Origin: Ligustrum vulgare
Lineage: Eukaryota > Streptophyta > Magnoliopsida > Lamiales > Oleaceae
DNA length: 64,000 bases
Reading direction: 5' to 3'
Assembly: GCA_963555705.1 (NCBI GenBank)
Contig: OY743180.1
Span: 41,324,129 to 41,388,128 of the forward strand
Shown here: piece after piece, positions 21,841 through 33,039 of the stretch
How the letters are laid out: every line of letters begins with the position of its first letter
Position numbering within the stretch: the stretch's first letter is position 1
Program-made: the position numbers and the translations under genes
Notes under the pieces: generated by a model
What the model saw: the letters and a program-made list of their open reading frames with translations, nothing else
What the model was told of the DNA's origin: nothing
The model's database searches: none

Positions 21841-23804
21841 TTCAGATTTAAATATGGTCCCCTCCACGTGAAAGTGAAGTAATCTAATCTGTACACTTTT
21901 ATATATAAAGTTAACTGAAATTCTGACCAATTGATTTTGACCAGAATCTCAATTGACACGTATTTTGACTGGTTTCTATAACTACGAGAATATATGTATT
22001 AAAAAAATAGTAAAAATCGCTTACATTAAATATTTGGATATATTTTTTAGCAATTAACCGTTTCACCGTTTTTTAAATTCCATTTCCCATTTTCCCAAGT
22101 TTCACATTAATAGTGGATATCAGTTTGATACATAAGTTGGTAGTTTCAAACATTTAGTGGGGGCAGTTTTAAGTTCGATACTGAACTGCTTATTTCAAGA
22201 TTTTGCTATAAAAACACTCGAGGCAGGTATCGTAAAACAAGTCACGAAAGTATGTGAGCTATGATAATATTGCAGGTCTATTTGGTAAGATGAACTAAAG
22301 TTGTATATATATATTTTTACTAAATAACGCTGACATTTTTAAATTTGCATAGATTTTATTGGCCATGTTCAATACCAGAAGTTGAATTCTTCATCATCCA
22401 TAACCATATCGAACGATCTGGAGATAAACAAATAATCTGGAATACACTTTCACTCTTCTTCGGAATTAACACATTTGAATGAAAATCATCAGATTCTGAA
22501 TTAAAAAAAAGGTAAGAAATCTATCAAATCATATATAACTTACATCTTAATTTCAAAAATATTATGTTATTAGATCTAAAAGAATCTGTCAAACAGGACT
22601 ACATCATAAATTTTTTTTGCTAAATTTGAAAACTAAGAGCATGATTTTTAAAAAAATTATTAATATATATCATACAAACTTTTAATCTGGACAGGTAATG
22701 TCAAACAAGAAATGGGCATGAATTTTTAAAATATTATTTTTGTTTTCCAGAAATTAATTTTTTTAAAAATTTTCTGTATGCATTAATTTTGTTCTAACAG
22801 CAGTGTACAGGGGGGGTTTTAAAAAGGCTAGGAAAATTTAGGTGTTATATCTGAATCTGAGGTTTAAAAAAAGGAAAATGATATATTATTATATATATTT
22901 ACATATTTGACAAGTTACGTTGATGAACTTATCTAGCTCGGATGTGAACCCATTATCATCATATCATATGGGTCTTGAAATCTTTTGGATGAGAAATTTC
23001 AAGAAACAATGGATGGATATTCGGCGGATGAAAAACGAGCAGGTAGGTGTCGATCTACTCTATTGTGCTGTGCGTAGATCTGATGTGGAAATATGAAGTC
23101 GTTCGTTAAAGATATGGTATCTGTAATGGCTAAGATGTATAACCCTTTTAAAGGAATTTTGACATGGTTTTGTACACGCTAATGGTGTACAGATAGTTGA
23201 AAGAGCTTGAAGATGGAGGCTGTATTTTGTATACTGAAGACTGAGTGTGGTGGAGCTGTTAGACATCGGATGTAGTGTACTGAGTATTAGGGTTTCACAA
23301 GTGAGTGTGCTGCTCATTTATATACACTAGTAGTAAGCACGTGCGTTGCATGTCTCACGTAAACAATACACGATATGAGTATTAAAGTTGAAGTTATACT
23401 CTATTTTAAGACAATTGAGGTAATTAAAGAATACGAGCTAAAACATGCTACAAAAGGTTCTTTTTTTAAAAAAAGAAAAATAAATCAAAGATTTTGTACA
23501 CGACGACAATTGTGGAGAAATTTACTCTTAAATTGGTTGATGAGTAGCACATGTTAACCTAAGCCATAGAAAGGGTGATTCAGGTTGCTCCAGCTCCGAT
23601 TTGTTCCACTATGAACAGACGAAATCGGGGTGGAACAAAAATCAAGAATGATAGGTTTTAAAAAAGAGAAAGAATGAAAAAGTACATACTACATACCTGT
23701 AATGATGATTAATTTCATTTGGATGACTGCCCAAATGATATTTTTCCTTTCATTACTTTTACTTGACTCTTGGGGTTCTCGGTGGGTTTTCAAATGGGGA
23801 GAAA
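21841..23804. other. AT-rich intergenic stretch, no gene identified
   Basis: Long A/T runs and no ORF above 90 codons with recognisable content. The phrases GTGCGTGCGTTGCGTG (near 21176) and GCACGTGCGTTGCATG (near 23336) resemble each other and sit 2.2 kb apart. They may mark ends of an old element, but nothing else supports that. Confidence 0.5.
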
Positions 23805-23805
23805 T

Positions 23806-24850
23806 CGTGGAAGCTGGGAGTGACCTTTTGTTTCTTGATGATAGAGCCCTTATTTGTTTTTCTTTAAACTTTTTTTCTACGGCACTCAATTTCAACCATC
23901 TATTAAAAATTAAGTCTACAATATTTTACTTTTCAAACAAATCACAATCATCCATTCTCCGAAAAATCACTATTCATTTTAAAAAAAATTCTTTTTAAAC
24001 AATACAAAACACACACATAATAATATCCTGTTTGGTAATATGAAATTTTTTGAGGTTTTTTGTTTTTACTTTTTTATGGATGTGTAGTTTAAAAAAGTTT
24101 GAAAATCAAAAAAATATGTGCTTGACTAAAAATGGATGTTGAGATTGAATTTGAAAAGTTGAGGTAAAAAAATTTTCACTACCAAACTCGCTCTGAATAT
24201 ATGCAATAGTATTAAGAAAGAGTATTCTTAGTTTAGAGTAAAATGTGTGAGAGCAAACTTGTCAAGGGAAAGATTCTCCCCTATCCACACTTTTAAAGTA
24301 GTAGTGAGTAGTGATGATCGTGGGAGCCGGGAGTGACCTTTTGTTTCTCGATGATATGATGATATAACTCTTATTTGTTTTTCTTTAAACTTTTTCTCTT
24401 TTTTTTTCTACGGCACTCAATTTCAACAATCTATTAAAAGTCAAGTCCACAATATTTTACTTTTCAAACAAATCTCAATCATTCATTCTCCAAAAATCAC
24501 TATTCATTTCAAAAAAACTCTTTTTAAACAATATTAAACACACACATAATAATATCTCGTTTGGTAATGTGAAAAATTTAGACTTTTGTGATTTTTTATT
24601 TTTATTTTTATTTTTTGATGGATGTATAGTTTAAAAAAGTTTCAAAAGCTAAAAATGTGGGTTTGACTAAAAATAGATGGTTGACATTGAATTTGAAAAG
24701 TTGAGGTAAAAAAATTTTCACTACCAAATGGGCTCTAAATATATGCAATAGTATTAAGAAATGGTATTCTTGGTTTAATGTAAAATTAATGTGTGAGGGC
24801 AAACTTGTCAAGGGAAAGATTCTACCCTATCCACACTTTTAAAGTAGTAG
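23806..24850. repeat. Tandem duplication of about 513 bp
   Basis: The block starting GTGGAAGCTGGGAGTGACC near 23807 recurs at 24320 with a constant offset of 513 bases, to about 24845. Copies are diverged by substitutions and small indels, so the event is old. Each copy contains a MITE-like segment. Confidence 0.88.
24028..24195. mobile_element. Probable Tourist-like MITE (copy in duplication unit 1)
   Basis: Ends CTGTTTGGTAATATGAAA and TTTTCACTACCAAACTCG are imperfect inverted repeats. A sister lies at 24540-24735 in unit 2. Target duplication not clear. Confidence 0.5.
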
Positions 24851-25184
24851 TGATAATGATGATAGTGATAGTGATATATTCTAGAAACATCTTATGGTTT
24901 TTTTTTTCTTTTTTAGTAAAAAAAGAAAAAAGAAAAAAGTGGGTTGGTTTGTTTTTGTTTAACCGTTAACATAACAATTTACAAGTCAATCCAAGTGTTA
25001 ATTAATTAATTAATTTTTTTTTAACGCATTGCAATTTTTTTATTTTTAAAAACATACAATTAAATTTTGCCATTGCTAGTTTGAGATTAAAATGAAATTT
25101 TATTAAGTCTATAAGTTGATGAAATGTGTGATTGAATAGTTGGTTATCTCATATATGTAGTTGAAATTGATGGATGAATTTGAC
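24851..25184. other. AT-rich spacer
   Basis: No feature beyond A/T runs and a short (TTAA)n tract near 25000-25015. Confidence 0.5.
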
Positions 25185-25187
25185 TAA

Positions 25188-25694
25188 TACTGCGTTTGAT
25201 AGCGATGGTGAAATTTGTGTGAAAAGAAAATGAATTCTAGGGAATTGAATTCCTTGGAATTGAAAGTTTAATGTGTTTGATTAGTTTAATTTTCTAGGTA
25301 GAAAAAGTGGAGAATTTTTCAACTTTTGTTGTTTGATTGACATTATTTTCTATGAAAAATAAAGTAAAATTTATCTATTTTAATAAAAAAAATTATTTTT
25401 TTCACAAATTTTACCTGATAATAATAATGTTAATTTTTGAAAAAATAAATAAATTAATTAACAACAACAAAATGAATCAAACGTGACGAGATTGGTACGC
25501 GCTTTTGACTGGAAAATAAATTCTCCTAGTTAGGCGAGAAAACCAATTCTTTCAAAAATGGGAAAAGATGCGCGTGAGCTTGCTGGGTAAAAATCAAATT
25601 ATCTAAAAAATATTTCAAACCAAACAAGACAAATGAGAAAAAATGGTTGAAAAATGTGTATTTTCCATAGAAAATGTTGCTTTCAAACGCAGCC
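25188..25694. mobile_element. Harbinger/Tourist-like MITE, 507 bp
   Basis: Terminal inverted repeats TACTGCGTTTGATAGCGA and TTGCTTTCAAACGCAGCC (imperfect) are bounded by TAA duplications (25185-25187 and 25695-25697). No transposase. A 3-bp TAA/TTA duplication is the mark of PIF/Harbinger elements. Confidence 0.75.
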
Positions 25695-25697
25695 TAA

Positions 25698-26083
25698 GCA
25701 TAAAATTTGGTTTCAATGTGTACCAAACATGTGCCATATATTATTTTATTGCATAATTAATTCTTTAAAAATAAGTTGTCCTATACAATTAGCATTAATT
25801 TTTTTTTTTAAAAAAAAATAGTGCATAAAATGGTTGAATGACAAACGATTGTAAACATTTTTTTGCTGACCAAACTAATTCCATAAACTATCATTTAAAG
25901 CCCGTTTATGGGGGAAAAGTTATAATGCACTTATGTCTACAATTTAAATAATGGACAGTTGTATCTAGCAGTATCGAGAATTACAAATTGCAATGGTACG
26001 AAAATATTAATATGCAATAACGATGATAATTCAATAAATATGACTACAAATATTGTGTACAAGGAGATCTTTCAAAATTTAAA
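25698..26083. other. AT-rich flank of the Copia element
   Basis: No gene seen; contains A/T runs. It ends with the target duplication TTAAA (26079-26083). Confidence 0.6.
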
Positions 26084-26542
26084 TGTAAGGATTTTAATCA
26101 ATCGTGTGGGCTTATATGTGAATTATTGTGTGTTGAATAAAAGGCTATCAATTTGGTTAAGCCCAATTAAAGTGATCTAATAAGGATTTAATAAATATCG
26201 GGCTTTAATGCATCTAAAATAATGTATGGGCTTTTATGTGTAGATACCAGGCCATTACCTAATTCATGATGGGCCGGATTAGGTTAATTGACAATTCAGT
26301 TTATAAAGTCGGTTATGGTCCCTGAATCCTACGTACTGTTCATCTGTTCTGACATCCCATCATCAGAGAGATAATAAGGACTACGTATCGATTTAGAAGA
26401 TCCAAATACCGCCGAATCGTTTATCATGAATCGCGTTTGATTAAGGTACGCTTCCGCTTCAGTTATTTAATTCTTGATAATTCCAACATGATGATTATTT
26501 AGATTATAGATAAATTATTATCTGTAATAAAATTTTCTAACA
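26084..26542 (+). repeat. 5' LTR of the Copia element
   Basis: 459 bp. It differs from the 3' LTR at three positions (near 26146, 26204 and 26254 in this copy). Confidence 0.95.
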
Positions 26543-26544
26543 AG

Positions 26545-26557
26545 TGGTATCAGAGCC
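26545..26557 (+). other. Primer-binding site of the Copia element
   Basis: TGGTATCAGAGCC, two bases after the 5' LTR. Confidence 0.95.
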
Positions 26558-27289
26558 AACATCGTGTTGAATTATCAGATAAATTTGAAACGCATATATG
26601 TAAAACCCTAACTTTTGCGTATGTATATGTAAAAACCAATCTACTGATTCCTTGAAATTGAGAAATATACATAAACTGCAAATTGAAATCGTGTGAACAT
26701 GTGTATGTATATACCTTCGAAATTTGATATGGATATATGCTTGGATTCGATTTTGTGTATGGTTGAATATGGATTGTGGTATTTGTTGTTGGGATGTTGG
26801 AATCTTTGATTTGGATTTGAACGTTTTTTTTTTTTGGAAATTGGATTCGGATTTTTGGAAGAAATCGAGTTGGGTATAATGAATTTGTGGATGAAATATG
26901 GCCTGTTGATGTTGGTCGAAACAATCTGATTAAGTCTGGACTCGAGTTTTCTGATTAAGAAGAAGGTGTGGCCGGTACTGGGAAGGGAACCAAGCGAAGG
27001 GCAGCCGGGCGCCACTTGTGCGAGTGGTTCCTCTGCTATGGGCGATCAGAGGCGAGCGGCACCAGGTCTGGCGCATCGGAGCCTGGGGTTGCGCCCCGGC
27101 AATGGTGCCGCGTTCGCTGGATTTGGATGCGACGGCGTAGGCGCGGCGGATAGGGTTTCAAACCCTAGCTGCTGTAATCGATTTTGGAGCAGGGGCCTTG
27201 GTTGTGAATTAGAAGTCTCCAAGGACTTCTTTTGCAATTTTTAGGTAGTTATGTAAATTGCTCCTTCGGTCCTCCTTTTTTGTTATGGA

Positions 27290-27965
27290 TTAAATGTTTA
27301 AACCTAAAGTTATAAAACCATTTAAGTTGGCCCTTAAAGTTCTGAAATTTATAAATTGAGCCCCTAAAGTTATAATTTAGTTAAGTCAGGACCTTCAAGT
27401 TTTGAATTTTTTTTTTAATTCAGCCCCTAATGTTTGAGAAGTTTCAAAATTGGTCCCTAAAGCTTGAAAATTCTCTAATTTGGTCCCTTAAAGTTTGAAA
27501 ATTTTCATTTTCAGTCCCTAAAGTTTGAAAATTTTCCAATACAGCACCTAAAGTTCTGAAATTCTCTAATTTGGTCCCCTAAAGTTTGAAAATTTTCATT
27601 TTCAGTCCCTAAAATGTTGAAAATTTTCTAATTCAGTCACTAAAGTTTGGAATTTTTCAAAATTGGTCCTTAAAGTTTGAATTTTTTTTAAAATTAAGTC
27701 CCTAAAGTTTGGGAATTTGCTAAATTGGCTCCTAAAGTTTGAAAATCTTCAAATATCAAACTTTAAAGATTGGGAATTTCCTATTTTGGACCTCTAAAGT
27801 TTGATTTTCTTTCAAATTGGGACCTAATGCTTGGAATTTCTCTAAATTGGCCAATAAAGTTTTATGAAAATTGTAATTTAAGCCCTTCAAGCTTAAAATT
27901 TTACATAATTGGCCACCTAAAGTTTAAGAATATTGCAATTGACTCTCCTAACTTAAGGATTGCTT
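27290..27965 (+). repeat. Degenerate (CCCTAAAGTTTGAAAATTTTC)-like repeat field in the Copia leader
   Basis: About 25 units of 25-30 bases such as TTGGTCCCTAAAGTTTGAA, irregular and diverged, between the primer site and gag. The same motif class sits in the LTRs of the LOG element (9597-9960). Confidence 0.85.
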
Positions 27966-28169
27966 TATTCTAAAATTTTGAATTTTATAATTCAAATCAT
28001 AAAGTCAAATATAGATGCAAATCAATGGATTTCAGTTTCAAATCTTGGTACATCGGAATCTTTTGAGAGATATAATATTCGAAAGTAAGTTAGTTGAAAC
28101 AACATGTTGCCAAAGCAACCTCTCTTGTGGATATTAATTAACTTTTAATATTAGAAGGTATTTGTGTGT

Positions 28170-28555
28170 GTCATTCATTGCGGATATTGATCGGCCCAAA
28201 GGAAGGTCAATATTTGGCTCGAATTTCACATGCACCTGTTGTGATAAACACGTGGCAATTATTTGGTTTAACGTGTAACTAATAAATCGGTCCAAAGAAA
28301 GGTCTATTGGTTAACATGTCTTATTGCCAGTGTTTGATCACTACACTAAGGGAAAATTAGATCTTTGTGTGTTATCTCATGCGGATATTGATCGGCCCAA
28401 AGGAAGGTCAATATTTGGCCCGAGTTTCACATGAACTTGTGGTGATAAATACGTGACGGTTATTTGGTTTTACGTGTGATCAATAAATCGGTCCAAAGAA
28501 AGGTTTGTTGGTTGACATGTCTTACTGTCAGTATTTGATTACTACGCCAAGAGTA
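28170..28555 (+). repeat. Tandem duplication of about 200 bp before gag
   Basis: The block starting GCGGATATTGATCGGCCCAA at 28178 recurs at 28381. Both carry the half-site pair CGGCCCAAAGGAAGG and CGGTCCAAAGAAAGG. Copies are about 85% alike by eye. Confidence 0.88.
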
Positions 28556-28812
28556 CCACTTACAAGTCAATATTTCTGTCCAAAGACTAAATATTGATGT
28601 TGTGCTAGGTATCTTGTGATTGGCCCTACCATTATTTGAAAATATGATTTGCATAATAAGGTATTTATGTGAGCTATTTTGTTTAAGTGTTCTCTATTCG
28701 GTTTCAAATTTCGCTAGTAGTATATCTACAAGATCAAATTTAATCCCTGTATTTATGGAATAAACTTCAAGGATCAAAACAACAACATTAACTTTTCGTT
28801 GGCTGCATGGAT

Positions 28813-29580
28813 CTAGACCGTGTACTAAGGATTGAGCAACCTGCTCCTCTTACGGATGAAAGTTCATCTAATCAAATGGGGAACTTTGAGAAGTGGGATT
28901 GCTTAAATTACGTGAGTCTCATGATCATTTAAGTGCGGCATTCCGGAAGCCTTTAGTGGCATAGTATATGAGGAGGTAAATGATGCCAATGAATTCCTTG
29001 CCGAAATTAAGAAACGTTTTGCGAAAAACGATAAGGCTGAAACAAGCACGCTTATGCAAAGCTTGATTTCAATAAAGTATAAAGGCAATGGGAAAATAAG
29101 GGAGTACATCATGTAGATGTCTCATACTGCTTCAAAACTTAAGGAAATAAAACTCGACTTGTCTAATGACTTGCTCGTGCATTTGGTATTGATATCGCTT
29201 CCTGCGCAATATAGTTAATTTAAGGTTAGTTATAACTGTTAAAGTAGAAATAAACTCTCAATGAGATCATTTCATAGTGTGCAAGCTTCTTGCACAATTC
29301 AGTCAATTTAAGGACAGTTGTAACTATCAAAGGGAGAAATGAACTCTAAATGAGCTCATTCTATTTTGTGTGCAAGAGGAAGAAAAGTTGAAGCAGGACA
29401 GAACTGAAATCACGTGGCAAACACCTCTAAAGATAAGGGCAAGTAAACAAATAAAGAAAATAAAGTTGTTAAGGGTTCAGAACAAAAGAAACCACACAAA
29501 GACATTAAGGATTGTTTCTTTTGCCATAACTCTGGACATTTAAAGAAAAGATCGTATATATTACCAACTAAAGTTGCTGC
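28813..29580 (+). pseudogene. Copia gag remnant
   Basis: Readable gag pieces in shifting frames: IEQPAPLTDESSSNQ near 28830, NEFLAEIKKRFAKNDKAETS near 28988, LMQSLISIKYKGNGK near 29052. A knuckle-like DCFFCHNSGHLKKR lies near 29510, in which the last Cys is replaced. Stops interrupt at several points, including a TAG after EYIM near 29115. A segment near 29205-29290 is partly repeated at 29300-29380. Not a working capsid gene. Confidence 0.75.
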
Positions 29581-29624
29581 TAAAGTACCTTAAGAGCTTT
29601 TGACAGAAATAAAACCTAGTCTAA

Positions 29625-31580
29625 AGCATTTCTACATTTGGGGATGTCCAGCTAAGGCTAGGCTTTATAGGCCACATAAAGAAATTGGACTCCAAAACAG
29701 TCAGCAGTTACTTTATTGGTTATTCTGAGCGATCGATGGGCTATTAATTTTATGATCCCACACTTAAGTCAATTTTTTGAAACGGGAACTGCAATATTTT
29801 AGAGGAAGTTGAGTTTGAGGGGAGAAATAAGGTTAGAGATATTGTCTTTAAGGAAGAAGTTGAGGAAGGATCGGTTTCGATTCCTATTGTTGCTTTTGAC
29901 AATGTGCAAGTTTTTATGCATGTCATTGATCAACAAGCATATCCGGAACCTCAATTAGACAATATTGAAGAACCTCTCATCCAAAATAAGGTAAATTTCC
30001 GAAGTACAAACTCAACAACCTCAATAACTAAAGCCATTAAGGAAATCCACGAGAGAAAGGGAAAAATGCTATTCCGGATAATTTAAATAGTATTTTTTCA
30101 AGAACATAAGGAAAATAATGGAATGGTGGAAGATGGTCCAATCAATTCCATCAGGCCATGCAGGGTTCTAACTCTCAAAAGTGGATTGATACCATAAATA
30201 AGGAGTATAAGCATATGCAAGACAATAAAGTTTGGGATCTTGTCCCATTACCAGAAGGTGCGAAGCCCATTGGTCTTAAATGAATTTTTAAACCAAGAGG
30301 GATTTGAAAGGTAATGTGGAAAGATATAAGGTTCGTCTTGTATCTAAGGGCTTTACACAGAATGATGGCATTGATTATAAAGAGACTTTCTCTTCGGTTT
30401 CAATGAAAGACTCTTTCAGGAAAGTTAGGTTGTTGCACATTTTGACCTCGAGTTACATCAAATGGATACTAAGGTGGCGTTTCTCAATGGCGACATTGAT
30501 GGGACGATCTATTTGGTGCAATCAGAAAACTTTGTGTCAGTAGACCCAAAGCAAATGATTTGCAAATTAAAGAAATCCATTTATGTGCTCAAGCCAGCTT
30601 CTCGTTAAGGGTAATACAAATTTCATCAAGTAATTATCTCATTTGGTCTTGAGATTAATGATGTTGATGGTTGTGTGTATTACAAGTTCAGTGGGAGTAA
30701 GTATATTTTCCTGGTTTTATATGTTGATTATTGCTTGCCACTAATGATATAGGCATGTCACATAAAATTTTGAGATTAAAAATCTTGGTGACGTCTCTTT
30801 TGTATTAGGAATTCAGATACACCGGGATTGTTCTCGGGGTATTCTTGAATTGTCACAAAAGGGCTATATCGATAAAGTACTTAAGAGGTTTGACATGCAA
30901 GACAGTAAATCAGGGGACAGCCCTATCGCTAAGGGAGACAAATTTAGTCTCGACTAATGCCCGAAAAGTTATCTTGAAGTTAAAGAAATGCAGAGGATCT
31001 CATATAGTTAAGCTATAGAAAATCTGACGTATGCTCAAATTTGTATGCGTTCGGATATTGCATACATTATTGGGATACTAAGGAGATATTTAAGTAACCC
31101 TGGGATTGATCATTTGGAAAGTAGCCAAACATGGGTTATAAAGTATTTAAAGAGAACAAAAGATTACATGCTCACATACAGAAAATCGGATCAGTTGGAG
31201 ATCATATGGTATTATGATTCCGATTTTTACATGATGCCTAGAAAGTAAAAGATCCACATAAGGCTACATTTATCTGCTGGTTGGAGGAGCTATTTCCGGA
31301 TGGAGTGTTTAACAGACACTTTAACTTCTTTCACTTGGCAGCACAGTTGTAGCAATTTTAGGGGCATCTAATTATGGAATATAGCTGCGAAATTTTGTCA
31401 CTGGGCTGCGTATTCTGAATGGTATAGAAAGACCACTAAAGTTATAGTGTGACAATAACTCAGCAGATTTATATTCCAGTAACAATAGGAACTCAACTAA
31501 GTCAAAATTCATTGACATAAGTTCCTGGTTGTGAAGGATACAGTTCAGAGTGGACACGTGTCAATAAGAGCACATTGGGA
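29625..31580 (+). pseudogene. Copia pol remnant: integrase C-terminus, reverse transcriptase, RNase H
   Basis: WGCPAKARLYRPHKEIGL (near 29638) is the integrase C-terminal region. It follows the gag knuckle almost directly, so protease and the integrase catalytic core are deleted. Reverse transcriptase pieces: KWIDTINKEYKHMQ near 30180, YKVRLVSKGFTQNDGIDYKE near 30325, and a catalytic box degraded to YVDY near 30720. RNase H region: MRSDIAYIIGILRRYLSNPG at 31045. Numerous stops and shifts; no function expected. Confidence 0.8.
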
Positions 31581-32102
31581 CAAACTCCATAATTGCGGAT
31601 CCGCTTACTAAAGTATTACAACATAAGGTCTTTCATGAGTACATTACTCATATGGGTGTTGTATTTCTTAAGGATATTCGGTTTCAGTGGGAGTTTGTAT
31701 TTTGGGTGCATTAGACACATTTACTGTCCTTTTTTGATACAGTTTAAAGTTAAAGTTATTTACAGCTGTAAGGTTTCATGTTTATTATCTCTGAACTCGT
31801 TTAAGGATGATCTCACTAAAGTTGGACCAGTTGGAAATAGGCATGTTGAAGATCACATTACATGTAATTTCCATGCTACACATCCATACTTGATCCATGT
31901 CATTCAGTTATGTCGATATACGTGACCATTGAAGGTTTAGTTACGATTAATGTAGCGAAAGCCGCTTTGATCCTATGTTGATATAATTGATGGACCTGAT
32001 TGTTTGGGGATGCATTCAGTAATGATAGCAAAATTCTGAGTACTCATAAGGTTATGATTGATACACAATTGTAAGGTTACACATATAGCCCAAGTGGGAG
32101 AT

Positions 32103-32561
32103 TGTAAGGATTTTAATCAATCGTGTGGGCTTATATGTGAATTATTGTGTGTTGAATAAAAGGGTATCAATTTGGTTAAGCCCAATTAAAGTGATCTAAT
32201 AAGGATTTAATAAATATCGGACTTTAATGCATCTAAAATAATGTATGGGCTTTTATGTGTAGATACCAGGTCATTACCTAATTCATGATGGGCCGGATTA
32301 GGTTAATTGACAATTCAGTTTATAAAGTCGGTTATGGTCCCTGAATCCTACGTACTGTTCATCTGTTCTGACATCCCATCATCAGAGAGATAATAAGGAC
32401 TACGTATCGATTTAGAAGATCCAAATACCGCCGAATCGTTTATCATGAATCGCGTTTGATTAAGGTACGCTTCCGCTTCAGTTATTTAATTCTTGATAAT
32501 TCCAACATGATGATTATTTAGATTATAGATAAATTATTATCTGTAATAAAATTTTCTAACA
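32103..32561 (+). repeat. 3' LTR of the Copia element
   Basis: 459 bp, followed by the duplication TTAAA. Confidence 0.95.
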
Positions 32562-32766
32562 TTAAAATGAAACAATAACATCGACAAGTACAAATATATA
32601 GACTTGAACTAAAAGACATTCTGTGCAGTTTTTATCCAATTCTTCTGTTCGATATTATTTATATTGTGTTGTTTGAATATATTCGTGTACGAATGAAAAC
32701 TGGTTTTTCCAAATAGCAAAATCTATTTTATAAAGATGGGCATAACAGTCAAATGACGCTTCCCAA

Positions 32767-32808
32767 CCCCCCCCCCCCCCCCCCCCTCCCCCCAAAAAAA
32801 AAAAAAAA
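32767..32808. repeat. Poly-C then poly-A tract
   Basis: A run of C interrupted once by T, passing directly into about 15 A. It lies about 230 bases before the J-domain gene start codon; its true length is uncertain. Confidence 0.9.
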
Positions 32809-33039
32809 GGAAAGAATTTGGAGCCAAATCATCCACAAAATTTAAAGCAAAAACCAAAAATTAAAATAACTGAATCCCACACAGATTCAGTGGATCAAAT
32901 ATAGAATTTTCATTTCAAAATAATCAACCGTTTCAGCTATTCAATTGCGTCACGCCTTCAATAATTTCATCAGAATTTTTGACAGAAATTATCAGAGCTG
33001 TTTTATTTTTTAAATTCTCTCTTGTTGATTCGATTTTCA

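Larger units (their letters stand above)
26084..32561 (+). mobile_element. Copia element with near-identical LTRs and a ruined interior
   Basis: LTRs 26084-26542 and 32103-32561 are both 459 bp, TGTAAGG...CTAACA, with a perfect duplication TTAAA (26079-26083 and 32562-32566). I count three substitutions between them. The primer site TGGTATCAGAGCC is at 26545-26557. The interior holds a leader with repeats, gag remnants, then integrase C-terminus, reverse transcriptase and RNase H remnants, all broken by stops and frameshifts. Protease and the integrase core are missing. Order integrase before reverse transcriptase makes it Copia. Young LTRs with old interior damage suggest this defective form was itself mobilised in trans. 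Confidence 0.92.

Noticed and set aside
23060..23317. 85-codon minus-strand ORF
   Set aside because: No recognisable domain, no ATG-context or splice support; likely chance in Ser/Thr-rich composition.
26966..27244. GC-rich 92-codon ORF after the Copia primer site
   Set aside because: Lies in the element leader, overlaps other ORFs in the same patch and starts without a supported ATG. GC content alone explains the open frames.
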